From assembly GCF_020740795.1 (NCBI RefSeq), contig NC_067296.1, forward strand, positions 2,333,001-2,397,000: a DNA stretch of 64,000 bases, read 5' to 3'. Positions 35,466 to 47,450 of the stretch are shown one piece after another. Made by a program: the position numbers and the translations under genes. Numbering within the stretch: the stretch's first letter is position 1; each line of letters starts with the position of its first letter. Under the pieces are notes generated by a model. It was not told the DNA's origin and searched no databases. It saw nothing but the letters and a program-made list of their open reading frames with translations. The stretch comes from Apus apus. Its lineage: Eukaryota > Chordata > Aves > Apodiformes > Apodidae.

Positions 35466-37918
35466 CCAGCACACAACAGAGGGATTCATTAGCTGAGGAC
35501 AAGGAGGGGCAAAAATCCAAGGCAAAAATTCCCAGTAAATCTGCTGCTTGGAACAAGCTGGCAGTGGGCATGGACAGGATACAAACACAGCTGGGTGAAA
35601 GATGTCAGGATCAGGAAAACCCCCAACATGAAGTGATTTCCTGTTGGCATTGCTGGGGTTAAATAAGGATTATACCCAGATCTTGCTCCTATGTAACCTG
35701 GTAGCTCAGGGATCAGCACCTTGAGGAAGAGAGACCCACCCCTGCTGCCCCCCCAGTGCCAGGGATGGCTCCAGGGTTCACCAGAACCTTTCTCTGCCAC
35801 TCAGGGGTTGAAAAGTGGAGCGTGCACCAGGGTCTGTCTGCAAAGAAGGGAAGTCAAAGCAGAATTTGATGCTTATTTGCTCTTCAGGGCCATTGGGAGA
35901 TGCCTTTATGTGACCAGAGGGGGTAGAGAAGCAGCAGCAGCAGGTGGTGATTAGAGGAAATGCCTTAACACATACAGCACTGGCATTCCTGGCACTTCCC
36001 TCTACACCCTGAAAGATGGTCTTTTACTGCTGAAAAAGCCATGGAAAATACAAACTAAACAGACCCTGAAAGCAGAAGTATTTTTTTCCTAGGGGATGGG
36101 TCCAGCAGCAAGAGTTTGACCTTCAGAGAGAGAAAGGATGATGCGAGTTGATCTAACAGGAGAAATGTAGCTCTGATGTTATCACCTTCTGCATGGAGTG
36201 GTGCTTTGAGGGTTGTTCCCACACCTCCTTGCTGGCACCACAACAATCCCAGTGCTCACCTCCCAGATGGCTGTGCAGCCCCGAGGAGAAGCAGGACCAG
36301 AGGGTGCAGGTCCCAGCCACAGCTCACCCAGGCTGATTCCTTTTGCTTTCGACCCCAACACGTCCCCTCACCCTGTGCTTTGCTGCCGTGGAGAATTCAT
36401 TCTTGTTCTTTCCTCTCCCCCTGTGCCTCCAAACAGGTCACAGCTGGTTTTCCACTCTTCTTTGTGACCTTGCCCTCTTTGCAAGCCTGAGAGAGACCAT
36501 CTGCCTTCTTGCAGCCCTGACACATGGCACCCAGCAGGACCAGGTGTGATCGGAGGCCGCGTGTCCCTCCAAGACCTTCAGAGGAACATGTTGAATTGCT
36601 CTGGCTGAACAGACCACGCTCAAGTTCAGCCCATGCAGGAGAAAGAACACCTCGTTCTGCAGAGCAAGGTCAACAGAAATGGGCTCTTGGAGGCTGATGC
36701 AGTCCCTGCTGGTATTTTCCCTGTTAACTGACCCTTCTGCTGGGTTGCTGCAAATGACCACGATGCCACGTGCTCAGTCAGAAAAGGTAGATTAAATGGA
36801 TTAAACATAAAAAAACCTCAACCCAAAAAACCTTCACGTTTCCCTCCTCCCCCCCTCATATCCCTGGAACAAGATCTGAAATTTAAAGCTGAACATGGGA
36901 GTGTTAAAAACGACTGGGAACAAAAGGAAGGGTATGAAGGGGACAACTGAACCATGAAAATGGAGCCTGGGCTGGTCACATCCAGCCCTGTCTAGAGGAC
37001 TCTGCAAATACTTTGCTCACTGAATCCCTTAATGCATTTCTGATGGTGCCTAAGCTTTGGAGACCCATCCAAAAGGCCAGGAGCCATTTCTGGTTAACTT
37101 CTAAGGCTCATCAAGTACTCGTGAGATACACTGCAGGATATTAATTAAGGATTTGAACAGATGGGCATCTGCAGATGACATCTGATCAGACTGAGAAATG
37201 AGTGCCCCCCGACTCTTCCCAGGAGCTGCTGCCTGCCAGCCAGCAGCAGGAGATCTCAGCTCCAGCTCTGGCACGTGCTGCACAGGGTGGGAAGGCTCCT
37301 GGTGCTGTTTAGCAGAGGTGAGCAGGGGTTGCTCAGGGCTGGAGCCCAGCTGCTCTCCCAGGGCCGTGGCTCCCAGCTGCAGGGAAGATGTAGCAGCAGG
37401 AGGCACCAACCTCATTCTGCCCAAGCCCCCCTGAGCAGCCTGCCTGGCAGTCCCAACCAGCACTTGATCTGGGGCAGGGGAGTGAAAGTTGCTTTTCTGC
37501 CCGGACTCCTGGGCTGTCTCTTCAGCTGGAGGGCTCTTTCTGGAGCACATCCTGGCCCAGCAGCATCACACCTCCCATCATGCAAGTACCTCAAGTGCCA
37601 GCACAGAGACAAGCGAAGGACAAGCAGGAGATCCCTCCCTGCAGCTCTGCTCCACAGGGCAGACCCCAGCTCCTGTCCCTTCCCACACCCACCCAGGCAG
37701 GCAGGCAGTACAGCCCATCCCTGCTGAAACACAGCTCTGGGTTCAAAAGGGCTCCAAGATTGATGGGCCCCTGGGCCAGGGAGCTGCAAATAAAAAAAAA
37801 GGGGGGGGAATTATGAAAAAACTTAATATCATTCACTCCACAAATTATAATTGAACACAACCTTCAGGAAAGAAGGTCCCCTTTTGCTGCCATCTTTTCT
37901 CTCTTTAGGGTACTCAAG
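35466..37918. other. Unannotated unique sequence
   Basis: No family-like frame. An A9G8 homopolymer junction occurs at 37792-37808. Confidence 0.45.
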
Positions 37919-38313
37919 ACAGGCTGGGAGAGTTGGGGTGTTCAGCCTGGAGAAGAGAAGGCTCCAGGGAGACCTTAGAGCACCTTCCAGTGCCTGAAGG
38001 GGCTCCAGGAAAGCTGGGGAGGGGCTTGGGACAAGGGCAGGGAGGGAGAGGACAAGGGGGAAGAGATGAAAACTGGAAGAAGGGAGATTGAGGTGAGACA
38101 TGAGGAGGGAATTCTTTGCTGTGAGGGTGGTGAGAGCCTGGCCCAGGTTGCCCAGGGAAGCTGTGGCTGCCCCATCCCTGGCAGTGTTGAAGGGCAGGTT
38201 GGATGGGGCTTGGAGCAGCCTGGGCTGGTGGGAGGTGTCCCTGCCCATGCAGGGGTGGGGCTGGATGGTCCTTAAGGTCCCTTCAGCACAAACAAGTCTG
38301 GCATTCCATGATT
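37919..38313 (+). mobile_element. CR1 LINE 3' fragment
   Basis: CAGGCTGGGAGAGTTGGGG to GGCATTCCATGATTCC, about 395 bases of the abundant subfamily. Confidence 0.93.
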
Positions 38314-38791
38314 CCAGGAGGTCAGTGTGTGCTGAAGAGGACCTGCCCAGATCCATGCAGGGCACTGCTGGGGGTGTCCAAGCAGGGACAGCAGCCACAG
38401 ACTCACACACACTGCAGCAGGGATCCAACAGGGTCGGGATGAGCAGCCCTGCTTGGGAGCAGAGCCAGAGGCAGGAGGGCTGGGAAGCACTGAAGGAATC
38501 ACTGCTCTCACTGCATCCTCCTCCCCACCTGCCAGGGGGGTTCTCCTTTCACCTGCTCCCATGTGGGCCCTTCCTTCAGTTGCCATTTCTCCTCTCCAGT
38601 CCAAACTTATGTCTGCCTCTGATCACCCAGCTGAGAGTGTCACCTTGGGTGCCATGAATGAGAAGGGAAAGGTTTTCCTGTCTGCAAACACCACAGGAAC
38701 CTCAGCCTGTTGCCACAAGCAGGAGCTTGGCCCAGCACACTGCAGATGAGGTAACAAAACCAGCTCCATTATTACCTCCACTTTTCCCACA

Positions 38792-38836
38792 GAATCATTT
38801 TTGGTTAGAAAAGACCTTTCAGATCATCAACTTTCC
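38792..38836 (-). mobile_element. CR1 LINE 3' tip
   Basis: CAGAATCATTTTTGGTTAG and AAAAGACCTTTCAGATCATC: only the terminal 45 bases of a diverged copy. Confidence 0.6.
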
Positions 38837-40327
38837 CAGCTGTTCACTATTTAAAGGTGAAACTTTCCATATTCTCCATCTGCCTGAACTCCTTGAGAGA
38901 GAAAAGTGTTTGAAGAACAGTTTGTCTTTTTTTTGAGTCATGGGCGAGCAATTGGAAGATGCTTTTCCCAGTGGTTTAAGAAGAAAATAACCACAGACAC
39001 ACTTCTGAGAACTGGTATGAAGCAAAAAACCAAAGGTTTGAAACCTGAAACTGGTTCCGTGATGAGGCTGTGGATGATGCTTGTAAATCAGAGGAACAAA
39101 GGAAAGGTCACCCCTGGGCAGGAGCAGTAGATGTCTGTGTGTCTGGCCCTTCAGGCAGCTTTGTGCCATGGTTTTCTTTGTTTCTGTTTGCAGAGAAGCC
39201 AAATGAAGTCCTCTCCCCCTCACTCTACTGGGAAGTCCTTCCATGTCCACGTTGCTGGTGTGTTTTGGAGAGGAGGCTGGTGGGAAGCAGTCAGGTCCCA
39301 AGCCTGCCAAACACCAGCTGAAGGAAACACAAAACCATCTTCCTTCCCTCTGCTCCTCACTGGCCTGCTTTAAAAGGTGATGGAGATGCAAGGGAGGAAA
39401 CTGAAGGTCTAACCCTACACAGCTTGCCACAATTGACCCCTGCAGGCCTGGCACCCCAGTCCTGGTGGCCCATTGCTCACGAGGTCCTACCAACACCACA
39501 CCAGCCATGGGCAGGCACAGCTTTGTCAGGAACAGAAGCAGCCTGAGGAAGGTGCAAGGAAGGAAGCTGGGAAAGGAAGGACTGGAGCCTCAGCCCCAGC
39601 TGCTCTGTACCACACTGCAAAGACTGCTGTGAAGACAAAGGACTCCCCTCTTCGCTCTTCCTGGACTCCAGGACACCAGATGCCTTTGAGGAACTTCACT
39701 CTCCAAAAGCTCATTTAGCTATTTCTGTAGCCACAGCCAGACCAAAGCACATCAGCCATCCTGGGTGACATCCCCACCCAAGGTTCCTGGCAAGGAGCAA
39801 CCCAAGGCAGCCCCAGCACATCAGAGGACCCCACAAAGCTGTTGATCAGATATCAAAGCAGGAGGACGTGGCTCTGCCCATGTCACCTGGGGACTCTCAC
39901 CACCCACGGAGCTGCTCTGAGCACCACTGGGCACGTGAACAACACGAGGAAAGATTTGTGTTGGTGCAGCCTCCAACATCAGCCAGAACTGTGTCTCTGG
40001 TTCCAATAAAGCAGATTTAGCCCTTAACCCACCTCTGATACGTCTGTTTCTCATAGCCAGATGAATAATGAACAAATATAAATCACAACGAATTTATCTG
40101 ATGATGGCAGGGAGAGAAAAGGATGAATAATTTATCTGATGGGTATTATTCATCCATCCCTCGAGGCAGCCAAGGAATGAAAACATTTTTTCACAAATCA
40201 CTCTGTTGACAGTTGAAAACTTCATATAATAAGTTATTCATAAATATGATTTGACTCCCCAAAAACCCCCCAAAACATATTGCTGACCTTGGAGAGGGGG
40301 TAGAAGAAGCTGCACCCGTCTTATCAT
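38837..40327. other. Unannotated unique sequence
   Basis: A 229-codon minus frame at 38819-39508 is unrecognised. The segment 40040-40255 is AT-rich and includes a perfect hairpin (listed separately). Confidence 0.4.
40121..40155. repeat. Perfect 11-base inverted repeat
   Basis: GGATGAATAAT at 40121-40131 and its exact complement at 40145-40155, separated by 13 bases, in an AT-rich block. AATTTATCTGATG occurs nearby twice as a direct repeat (about 40091 and 40129). Confidence 0.8.
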
Positions 40328-40815
40328 GGACTGGTTTGGGTTGGAAGGGACCTTAAAGATCACCCAGTCCCACCCCCTGCATGGGCAGGGACACCTCCCA
40401 CCAGCCCAGGCTGCTCCAAGCCCCATCCAACCTGCCCTTCAACACTGCCAGGGATGGGGCAGCCACAGCTTCCCTGGGCAGCCTGGGCCAGGGTCTCACC
40501 ACCCTCACAGCAAAGAATTTCCTCCTCATCTCCAACCTCCATCTCCCCTCTGCCAGTTTTAATCCATCCCCCTTGTCCTCTCCCTCCCTGCCCTTGTCCC
40601 AAGCCCCTCCCCAGCTTTCCTGGAGCCCCTTCAGGCACTGGAAGGTGCTCTAAGGTCTCCCTGGAGCCTTCTCTTCTCCAGGCTGAACACCCCAACTCTC
40701 CCAGCCTGGCTCCACAGCAGAGCTGCTCCAGCCCTTGGAGCATCTTGTGGCCTCCTCTGGACTCTCTCCAGGAGCTCCATGTCCTTCTGATGTTGGGGGC
40801 TCCAGAACTGGACAC
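40328..40815 (-). mobile_element. CR1 LINE 3' fragment
   Basis: GACTGGTTTGGGTTGGAAGG to CTGATGTTGGGGGCTCC; abundant subfamily, about 490 bases. Confidence 0.93.
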
Positions 40816-42159
40816 ATTTTGGCCTTACTTTCTGCCTACCTTCTCTTGGGTAGCTCTGGACTAGAGAAAACAGGACCTTTGCTCACAAGACAACCCCAGA
40901 ACTGGACAGTCACATTTCATATGGCCATACTTGGAAGCCCAAGCTGGAGCCTGTAGTCCCCAGATGTCCCTGCTGAGACCACCCACCAGGCATTTTGTCT
41001 GCTGGCACACCTGCCTGGAAAGCAAGATCTCACTGGCTACCTAAGAACTGCAGAAAGGTTGGAAAGCTCCATCCTGAGCACTCACCTGGTGCATTTTTAT
41101 TCCTTCCTCCTTAATTACCAGGCCCAGCCCTCCCTATTACCTATCACTAAACCTTCACAGGTGTCCACCTGTGGAGATTTGAGGAGAACTTGCACTACCC
41201 TTGCTAGCAAGTTTTCCATAAAGAACCAGTGACATTTCCACCCTCAGGTAAATTCCTCCAGATCAATTTGTCACTGCTTTTCCCTCACTGCTTCTAGGTA
41301 TTTCTGCATTCTGACATCTGAAGTGACCTCCCATTTGTTCAGTACGAATCTCTGGTCTGCAAAAACCTCTGTGCTCATTTTGCTTGGACAAACAGAGGTC
41401 CCCTTTGCCCAGACACAGCTGATACCAGCTGAAGGCAAGATCCACCAGCCCTTCTCTGTCCTGAGACTGAGAGGACAGGCTGCTCAGACATGGGGCTGAT
41501 CAGAGATGGCTGGTGGTGGAAGAAAGAAGGGGGACTGGCGTTTTAGAACACCTTTCTGGCCCAAAAAATGGACCTTGACTCATCCAGCAACATTTCATGG
41601 AGAAGGTGGGATAAGGTGAAGGGTTAAGGGAGCTGGTGGGCAGCAAGTGCTCTTGTGGTCACCCCACTGACCCAGCCTCACCCACCACCAGTGCTGAGCC
41701 AGCACTGACGTTACTGGGTCCCAGTTGACCAACTGGGAATGGTCACACTTTCCCAAACACAGAGGCCAGGTAGATCCAGATGGGGCAAACATCTCCCCAT
41801 CCTCCACTGGCTCTTGCCAAAGTGAAAAGCAGCAGCAGCCTGGCTGCACCTGCAGGAGGAGCCCCAGGGATTTTTTCTTTGCAGAGAGCAAAGTCAGTGA
41901 GGAGGCATCAAATGAGACCAGCCTGAAGCATCTTGAGGGCTTTGCCAGAATGAACAGGGTGGGCACTGACATCCCAGTGCAGCTCACCTAGGTCAGGTCC
42001 TCTGTCCAGCCACCTTCCTCAGCTGGGGCAGCAGCAGCTGCCCTGTAGCTCTATCTCCTGCACTGCACCCATGGCATGGCCAGCACCCAGGTTCTATCCT
42101 CAGCTCCATGTTTCAGGCTCCTGGAGTCCTGGGATACCCAGAAATTCATGCTCTATAGT
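40816..42159. other. Unannotated unique sequence
   Basis: Frames under 135 codons, none recognised. Confidence 0.45.
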
Positions 42160-42353
42160 TGTCAGGCTCTGGCCCAGGCTGCCCAGGGCAGGAGTGGAGT
42201 CCCCATCCCTGGAGGGATCTCAAAGCCCCTTAGATGTGGTGCTGAGGGACATGGGGCAGTGGTGGCCTTGGCAGGGCTGGGGTAATGGTAGGACTTGATC
42301 ATCTTAAAGGTCTTTTCCAACCAAAACAATCCCATTGTTCTATCCTATGATTC
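42160..42353 (+). mobile_element. CR1 LINE 3' fragment, second subfamily
   Basis: GTCAGGCTCTGGCCCAGG to TTCTATCCTATGATTC, with the GTGGTGCTGAGGGACATGG block typical of the 15616 and 50328 copies. Confidence 0.9.
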
Positions 42354-42499
42354 AAAACAGGTGCCTTTTCAGCTGTTGCTTCTGCAGAAGACACCACTAA
42401 AACTCAATTCAGGTGCATCCACAACCAGAGAGACAGTAAAAGGAGAGTGAACCTCTGTTTTTTTTTGATAGATTTAGATTTTCAAGGTCTTGGCACTTC

Positions 42500-42590
42500 C
42501 TCGCTGTGAGGCTGTTGAGACCCTGGCCCAGGTTGCCCAGGGAAGCTGTGGCTGCCCCATCCCTGGCAGTGTTGAAGGAGAGACTGGATG
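42500..42590 (+). mobile_element. CR1 LINE fragment, left arm of an inverted pair
   Basis: CTGTGAGGCTGTTGAGACC to GGAGAGACTGGATGGG; it lacks the 3' tail and abuts the minus-strand copy that follows. Confidence 0.88.
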
Positions 42591-42594
42591 GGTC

Positions 42595-42722
42595 TCCCTC
42601 AGCCCCCCTGCACGGGCAGGGACACCTCCCACCAGACCAGGTTGCTCCAAGCCTCAACCAACCTGATTCTGAACATTTCCAGGGCTGGGGCTTCTAACCC
42701 CTCTCTGGGCAACCTGTGCCCC
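42595..42722 (-). mobile_element. CR1 LINE fragment, right arm of an inverted pair
   Basis: CCCCCTGCACGGGCAGGGAC to CTCTGGGCAACCTGTGCCCC. It also lacks the 3' tail, so two tail-less copies meet tail to tail. Confidence 0.88.
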
Positions 42723-44822
42723 TTGGTCACCTTTGTGTGAGCCCACGAGCTGCAGGTTTATTTTGGCCTTGAGTCCCACGTGTCTTACAAAAACCTCTTC
42801 AAACAACCTCCCTAAATGCTCTTTTCATTCCGAGGACATTCTGACCCCAACACACCTGATTCATCTCCCTGCTCTAAATGACCCCTTTACAACACAGGCA
42901 CAGGAAAGCAGAGTTGTTTTCTCCCTGCTATCACAAACAAGCTGTTTGTTATAAAACGTGGCTTAAAAGTGAATCCATAACATTCCTGGCAAGGCAGCTG
43001 CTATTACCAGGAGTAAAACACAGGTAGTAACTCTGGGTTTGGTTGTTTTTTTTTTTCCACTGCAACTGTAATTAATGTGGATCCTGTGTACTAAGTGCAG
43101 GGAGAAATACAGTCCTCACAGCTCTTAAAATGCATCTCATTAGCACTGAAACGACTGTATCCTCCAAAATCATTGTGTTCAGCCAGGAAAAATGGAATAA
43201 TTGAGTTCCTACCCAAGCACAGTTCATCTGCATCGCATGGCTGGGTGCTCACCAGGGGCTGCTGGCAAGGAGGATTAATTAGGATACCTGCTCATTACCT
43301 GGGGGAGCACTGGTCAGACCTGGGCTGGGCAGAGAGGAGCTGCAAAGGTTTGGCCACTTGGTCCTGCTGCAGGACACATCAGAGCCTCCCCAGTGGTTTC
43401 GTCAGGGCAGGAACTGCTGGTGAAAAAAAGGGGCCAGCAATTCACAGGAAAACACCCTGGGGCTGCAGAAACACTTCAGTGATAATTAATACATGATTTA
43501 TGCAATTGCTTTTGCATTATTCTAGGCTGGTACAAGTGGCAGTGATCTGTATAAATCATATCATGTACAGCATCTAACAAGCCTGCTGCAAGAGGGGCAA
43601 ACACACAAGCTAATCAATCTCCCCAGCTGTACAGGCAGGGCTCTTCACCTCCTTCAGAACCAGCTCCTTGATCTGCAGCATTTGAACGGGCAAATTATTA
43701 TTAATTGAAATAAAGAAATACATTCCAAGCTTCCAAAGACAGCAGAAGGCTAGGGAGAGATGGGGAGGGGCAGAGAGAGCAGCAGGGACCTTCCAGAGGT
43801 TCAGAGTCCAACTGGTTTTGCTCTCCCTCAATAACCCTTCGGTCAGCCCAGAGTGGATCTCATCTGGCTTCTTACTGCAGCCCCTGCCCTCCAGCTGCCC
43901 AGGGGCCCACGGGCAGCACCAGCAGATGAAATGCATTTTGTAGCATCATCGTGTATTTTCCTTTCTCCTCACAGCCACGTGCCCACCAGAGCCCTGACAC
44001 AAGGCTCCTCTGCATCTCCCCTGCAGGACAGCCAGGTGGAGAAAACCAGCAAAGCTGGGTCCTTCTGGGGCAGCTGCGTTTTGGGGCAGGGCAGCAGGGA
44101 GGGAACTCACCCCATCCCAGGTTGGGCTGCAGCCCCTCAGAGCCCAGCTCCTGAGGTCCCCCACAGCACCTCCAAATCAGCCCCTCTTGGACCTTCCTTT
44201 GGGCTGTAGAGGAGCCTGTGGGAGCCACCCACCATCTTCAACCCCCTGCAAAACCTGGGGCTGCTGTGGTACCATTTTGAGCTGCCACTTGGGTGAGCTT
44301 TACCTGCTGGAGGTGTGAGGGATGCTGAGCCCCATCTCGCTGTGGCTCCTCAGGCACGTGGGACATGGTCCCACCACCTCTCCTGGGCCTTCACTTGTCT
44401 CACCAGAGCCTCAGCCCCTTCCAGCACAGCCAGGCATGCCCTGTTATTTCTATTCTTCAAATCCCATTATTCAGCTCTAACGAGGAAATAATTTTAATTA
44501 AGGAAATTAAACATTTATTTGCATTTGAATTTTAAGTAGGTGTTAATTTGAAGGAGCTGAAAAGGAGCCCCCTGGCAGCATCAGCATCTGGTGTCAGGAG
44601 GAGCAGGGAATGGGGCTGGGAAGGGGGATGGAGGAGGAGAAGAACCTGCTCCAACACCTGGGGACAATGCAGAGGAAGGAGCCAGTCCCTGGGGAGCAGG
44701 GGCATTGCTGAGCAGGACACAACCATTGGTGTGACCATGACAGACTGGGTGAGACCCTCCAGCTGCAGCTGGTGACTGTCTCACCCAGCTGGTCTTTGCT
44801 CCAGTCTGAAATGGGATGCACT
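42723..44822. other. Unannotated sequence with AT-rich homeodomain/POU-motif clusters
   Basis: 43040-43720 and 44450-44560 carry many TAATTA-type cores (GTAATTAATG, GATTAATTAGG, GATAATTAATAC, TATTAATTGAAA), plus GATTTATGCAATTGC and an octamer-like ATTTGCAT at about 44517. No coding signal. Candidate enhancers by composition only. Confidence 0.35.
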
Positions 44823-45203
44823 TAGCCTGGGGCTGTTCAGTCTGGAGAGGAGAAGGCTGAGGGGGGATCTAATGAATGTCTATCAATCCATGAGGGCAGC
44901 AAGAAGGCAGGGACAAGCTCTTGTCACTTGTGCCCTGGGACAGGACGAGGGGCAATGGATTCAAACTGGAGCCCAGGAAGTTCCACCTCAAGATGAGGAA
45001 GAACTTCTTTGCTGTGAGGGTGACAGAGCCCTGGGACAGGCTGCCCAGAGAGGCTGTGGAGTCTCCTTCTCTGGAGACTTTCCAGACCTGTCTGGATGCC
45101 TTTCTGAGTGACCTGCCCTAGTTTTTGTGGCCCTGCTCTGGCAGGGGGGTTGGACTCGATCTTCAGAGGTCCCTTCCAACCCCTAATATTCTGTGATTCT
45201 GTG
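44823..45203 (+). mobile_element. CR1 LINE 3' fragment, third subfamily
   Basis: AGCCTGGGGCTGTTCAGTCT to TATTCTGTGATTCTGTGAG. The minus-strand counterpart is at 32192. Confidence 0.92.
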
Positions 45204-45967
45204 AGTAACTATCAAAGCTGCCCACAGCTCCCAGGTTTACCTGACAAGAGGAGGTGGCTTTTCCTACAGTGAGAAAAGGGGTTCCAAGATCCTGGTGACC
45301 TGTGCAGGGTCAATGTCTTGAGCACTTCCATCCTGTCTCCTTCCAGCTCCTGTTCAAACCCAGTTTGTCCTCTGGGCAGGCACCACTCTCCTGGGGAAGC
45401 TGGACAGGCACCCAGTGATCAGGATTCCCCAGTATGAAAAGCCAACCAGCAAAGGGCAAAGCAAACCCCCAGCTGAAGGGGTCTCCTGCAAGTTGTGTTT
45501 CTGCAGCAGGTGGAAAAAGCAGCAAAAAAAAAAAAAAAATTAATAAAATGAAATTAAAACCTTCAGAGGAACCCTGAGGCCATGAGGCTGCAAGGAGGGA
45601 TGAGCACATTCCCACAGCCCCACACTCCCAAGCTGGCCCAGGTCCTCATGGGCCGTGGTGGCCCCTCAGGTCCCTTGCAAGGGCAGCCCCAGAGGGCTGA
45701 GGAGCACCTGGAGATGCCAGGTCCTGGTTCTGCCTCCTCCTGGGGTTGCTGCAGGTCCCTGACACCACAAAACCCTCCACCACCAGCTTCCCAGGGCTGG
45801 TGCCACCAACCAACGGGCAGCTCAGCTGAGTGGTGGTGCCACAGGGAGGTGGCTTTTGGCCAAGCAGAAGGAGATGCTCCTCATTTCATCTCCTCACAGC
45901 AAAGGCAGCCAGAGGACAATGCAGTGTAAGGCTGGGTTCAATGCATCTGGACAACAATCCTACTAGG

Positions 45968-45989
45968 ACTAACTAGGCAGCTAGTTAGT
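45968..45989. repeat. 9-base inverted repeat with 4-base loop
   Basis: ACTAACTAG, loop GCAG, CTAGTTAGT; a perfect short hairpin at the left edge of the AT-rich block. Confidence 0.75.
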
Positions 45990-46407
45990 TAAGTAATACT
46001 CAGTGTTATTAATTCTGCAGCTCTGCCATCATCAATGTATTAGTAATAATAGTGTTTCTTCTTTAATAACATTAATTCTGGATTTACTAAGAAATGAAAG
46101 GAGAAAGGAGATGATCTCCCCCGGGAAGCCCGTGTGCCAGCAGCTCTGCTTCCCCTGCAGGTTTTCATTGGTCTCATTCTTTAAGTCTTGCTCACTCATC
46201 TGCTTTCTAACATCCCCTCCCCAACACCCCTCCTTGAGGGGCAACCACAGGAGGGTGAGCACAGCCCCTGCCAAGAGCAGCCTGGAGAGGGGGGCTCCAC
46301 GGGGAGCAGCCCCTGAGGGCCCCACCAAGCCCTTCTGGGGGTCAGCACAGACACTCCTGTTTTCTCACCATGTGAGGGCAGGAGAACATGGTCCTGCCCT
46401 GCCCCAG

Positions 46408-46512
46408 GGGCAGAGTCCACATCTGGGCTGCATCCACATCTTGGAAACAACCACTTCTGGTCAACTCCTGGGAAGCATCCACTTCCTGGGATACGTCCAC
46501 TCCTGGGAAACC
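46408..46512 (+). repeat. Degenerate minisatellite, unit of about 17-18 bases
   Basis: About five imperfect copies of (A/G)TCCACTTCCTGGGAAAC (for example ATCCACATCTTGGAAAC, ATCCACTTCCTGGGATAC, GTCCACTCCTGGGAAACC). An isolated related unit (GTCCACTTCTGGGCAAC) sits at about 46680-46696. Confidence 0.65.
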
Positions 46513-46984
46513 GAAGAGGGACACCAGGAAAGGTGGGAAGATGGTTAATTCACCTGTTAAAAATCAGATGATCTAATAAAAATTAAAGCCTGATGAAAAT
46601 CAGAGCCTGAAGTACGAAGTGATCCAGCTCAGGCTTTTCATATCAGTGATATCCAGGCCAGTGTTCAGTTCTGGGTGATGTCCACTTCTGGGCAACACCT
46701 TCTCCAGCCACTTTGCTCACTCTCAGCTCCACACTCAACAGCCTCCTTTGGCATTTCCAGGGAAGCAAGAACTATTCAGCACCTCTTCCCAACATTTATA
46801 CCAAGCATGGAGAGCCTTCATTGAAATTGGTCTCCCCACAACCTCTTCTCCTCCCAGCACACTCCTGGTTCAGGACACTTGCACCAGACCAGGCTGCAAA
46901 CCAACAGCCTGAATGAAAGGAAAATGCTGGAAATCCTCCCAGTTGAGGCAGGTTGGAGGGAGCCTTTAAAGATATTTAAGGTGA

Positions 46985-47450
46985 AGATGGAGCTCATGGA
47001 GAAAGTCCAAAAAAGAGCTACAAAGATGACCCTTGGGATGGAGCAGCTCTGCCCTGGAGCCAGGCTGGGAGAGTTGGGGTGTTCAGCCTGGAGAAGAGAA
47101 GGCTCCAGGGAGACCTGAGAGCACCTTCCAGTGCCTGAAGGGGCTCCAGGAAAGCTGGGGAGGGGCTTGGGACAAGGGCAGGGAGGGAGAGGACAAGGGG
47201 GGATGGATGGAAACTGGAAGAGGGGAGATTGAGGTGAGACATGAGGAGGGAATTCTGGAGTGTGAGGGTGGTGAGACCCTGGCCCAGGTTGCCCAGGGAA
47301 GCTGTGGCTGCCCCATCCCTGGCAGTGTTGAAGGGCAGGTTGGATGGGGCTTGGAGCAGCCTGGGCTGGTGGGAGGTGTCCCTGCCCATGCAGGGGGTTG
47401 GGACTGGATGATCTTTAAGGTCCTTCCAACCCAAACCATTCTATGATTTC
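46985..47450 (+). mobile_element. CR1 LINE 3' fragment
   Basis: GATGGAGCTCATGGAGAAAG to AAACCATTCTATGATTTC; abundant subfamily, about 465 bases. Confidence 0.93.

Larger units (their letters stand above)
45204..46984. other. Unannotated sequence
   Basis: A run of 16 A near 45524-45539. AT-rich block 45950-46090 with TTATTAATTCTG and TAACATTAATTC. No exon supported. Confidence 0.4.

Noticed and set aside
38819..39508. 229-codon minus-strand frame
   Set aside because: Partly overlaps a CR1 tip and has no family similarity or conserved motifs.
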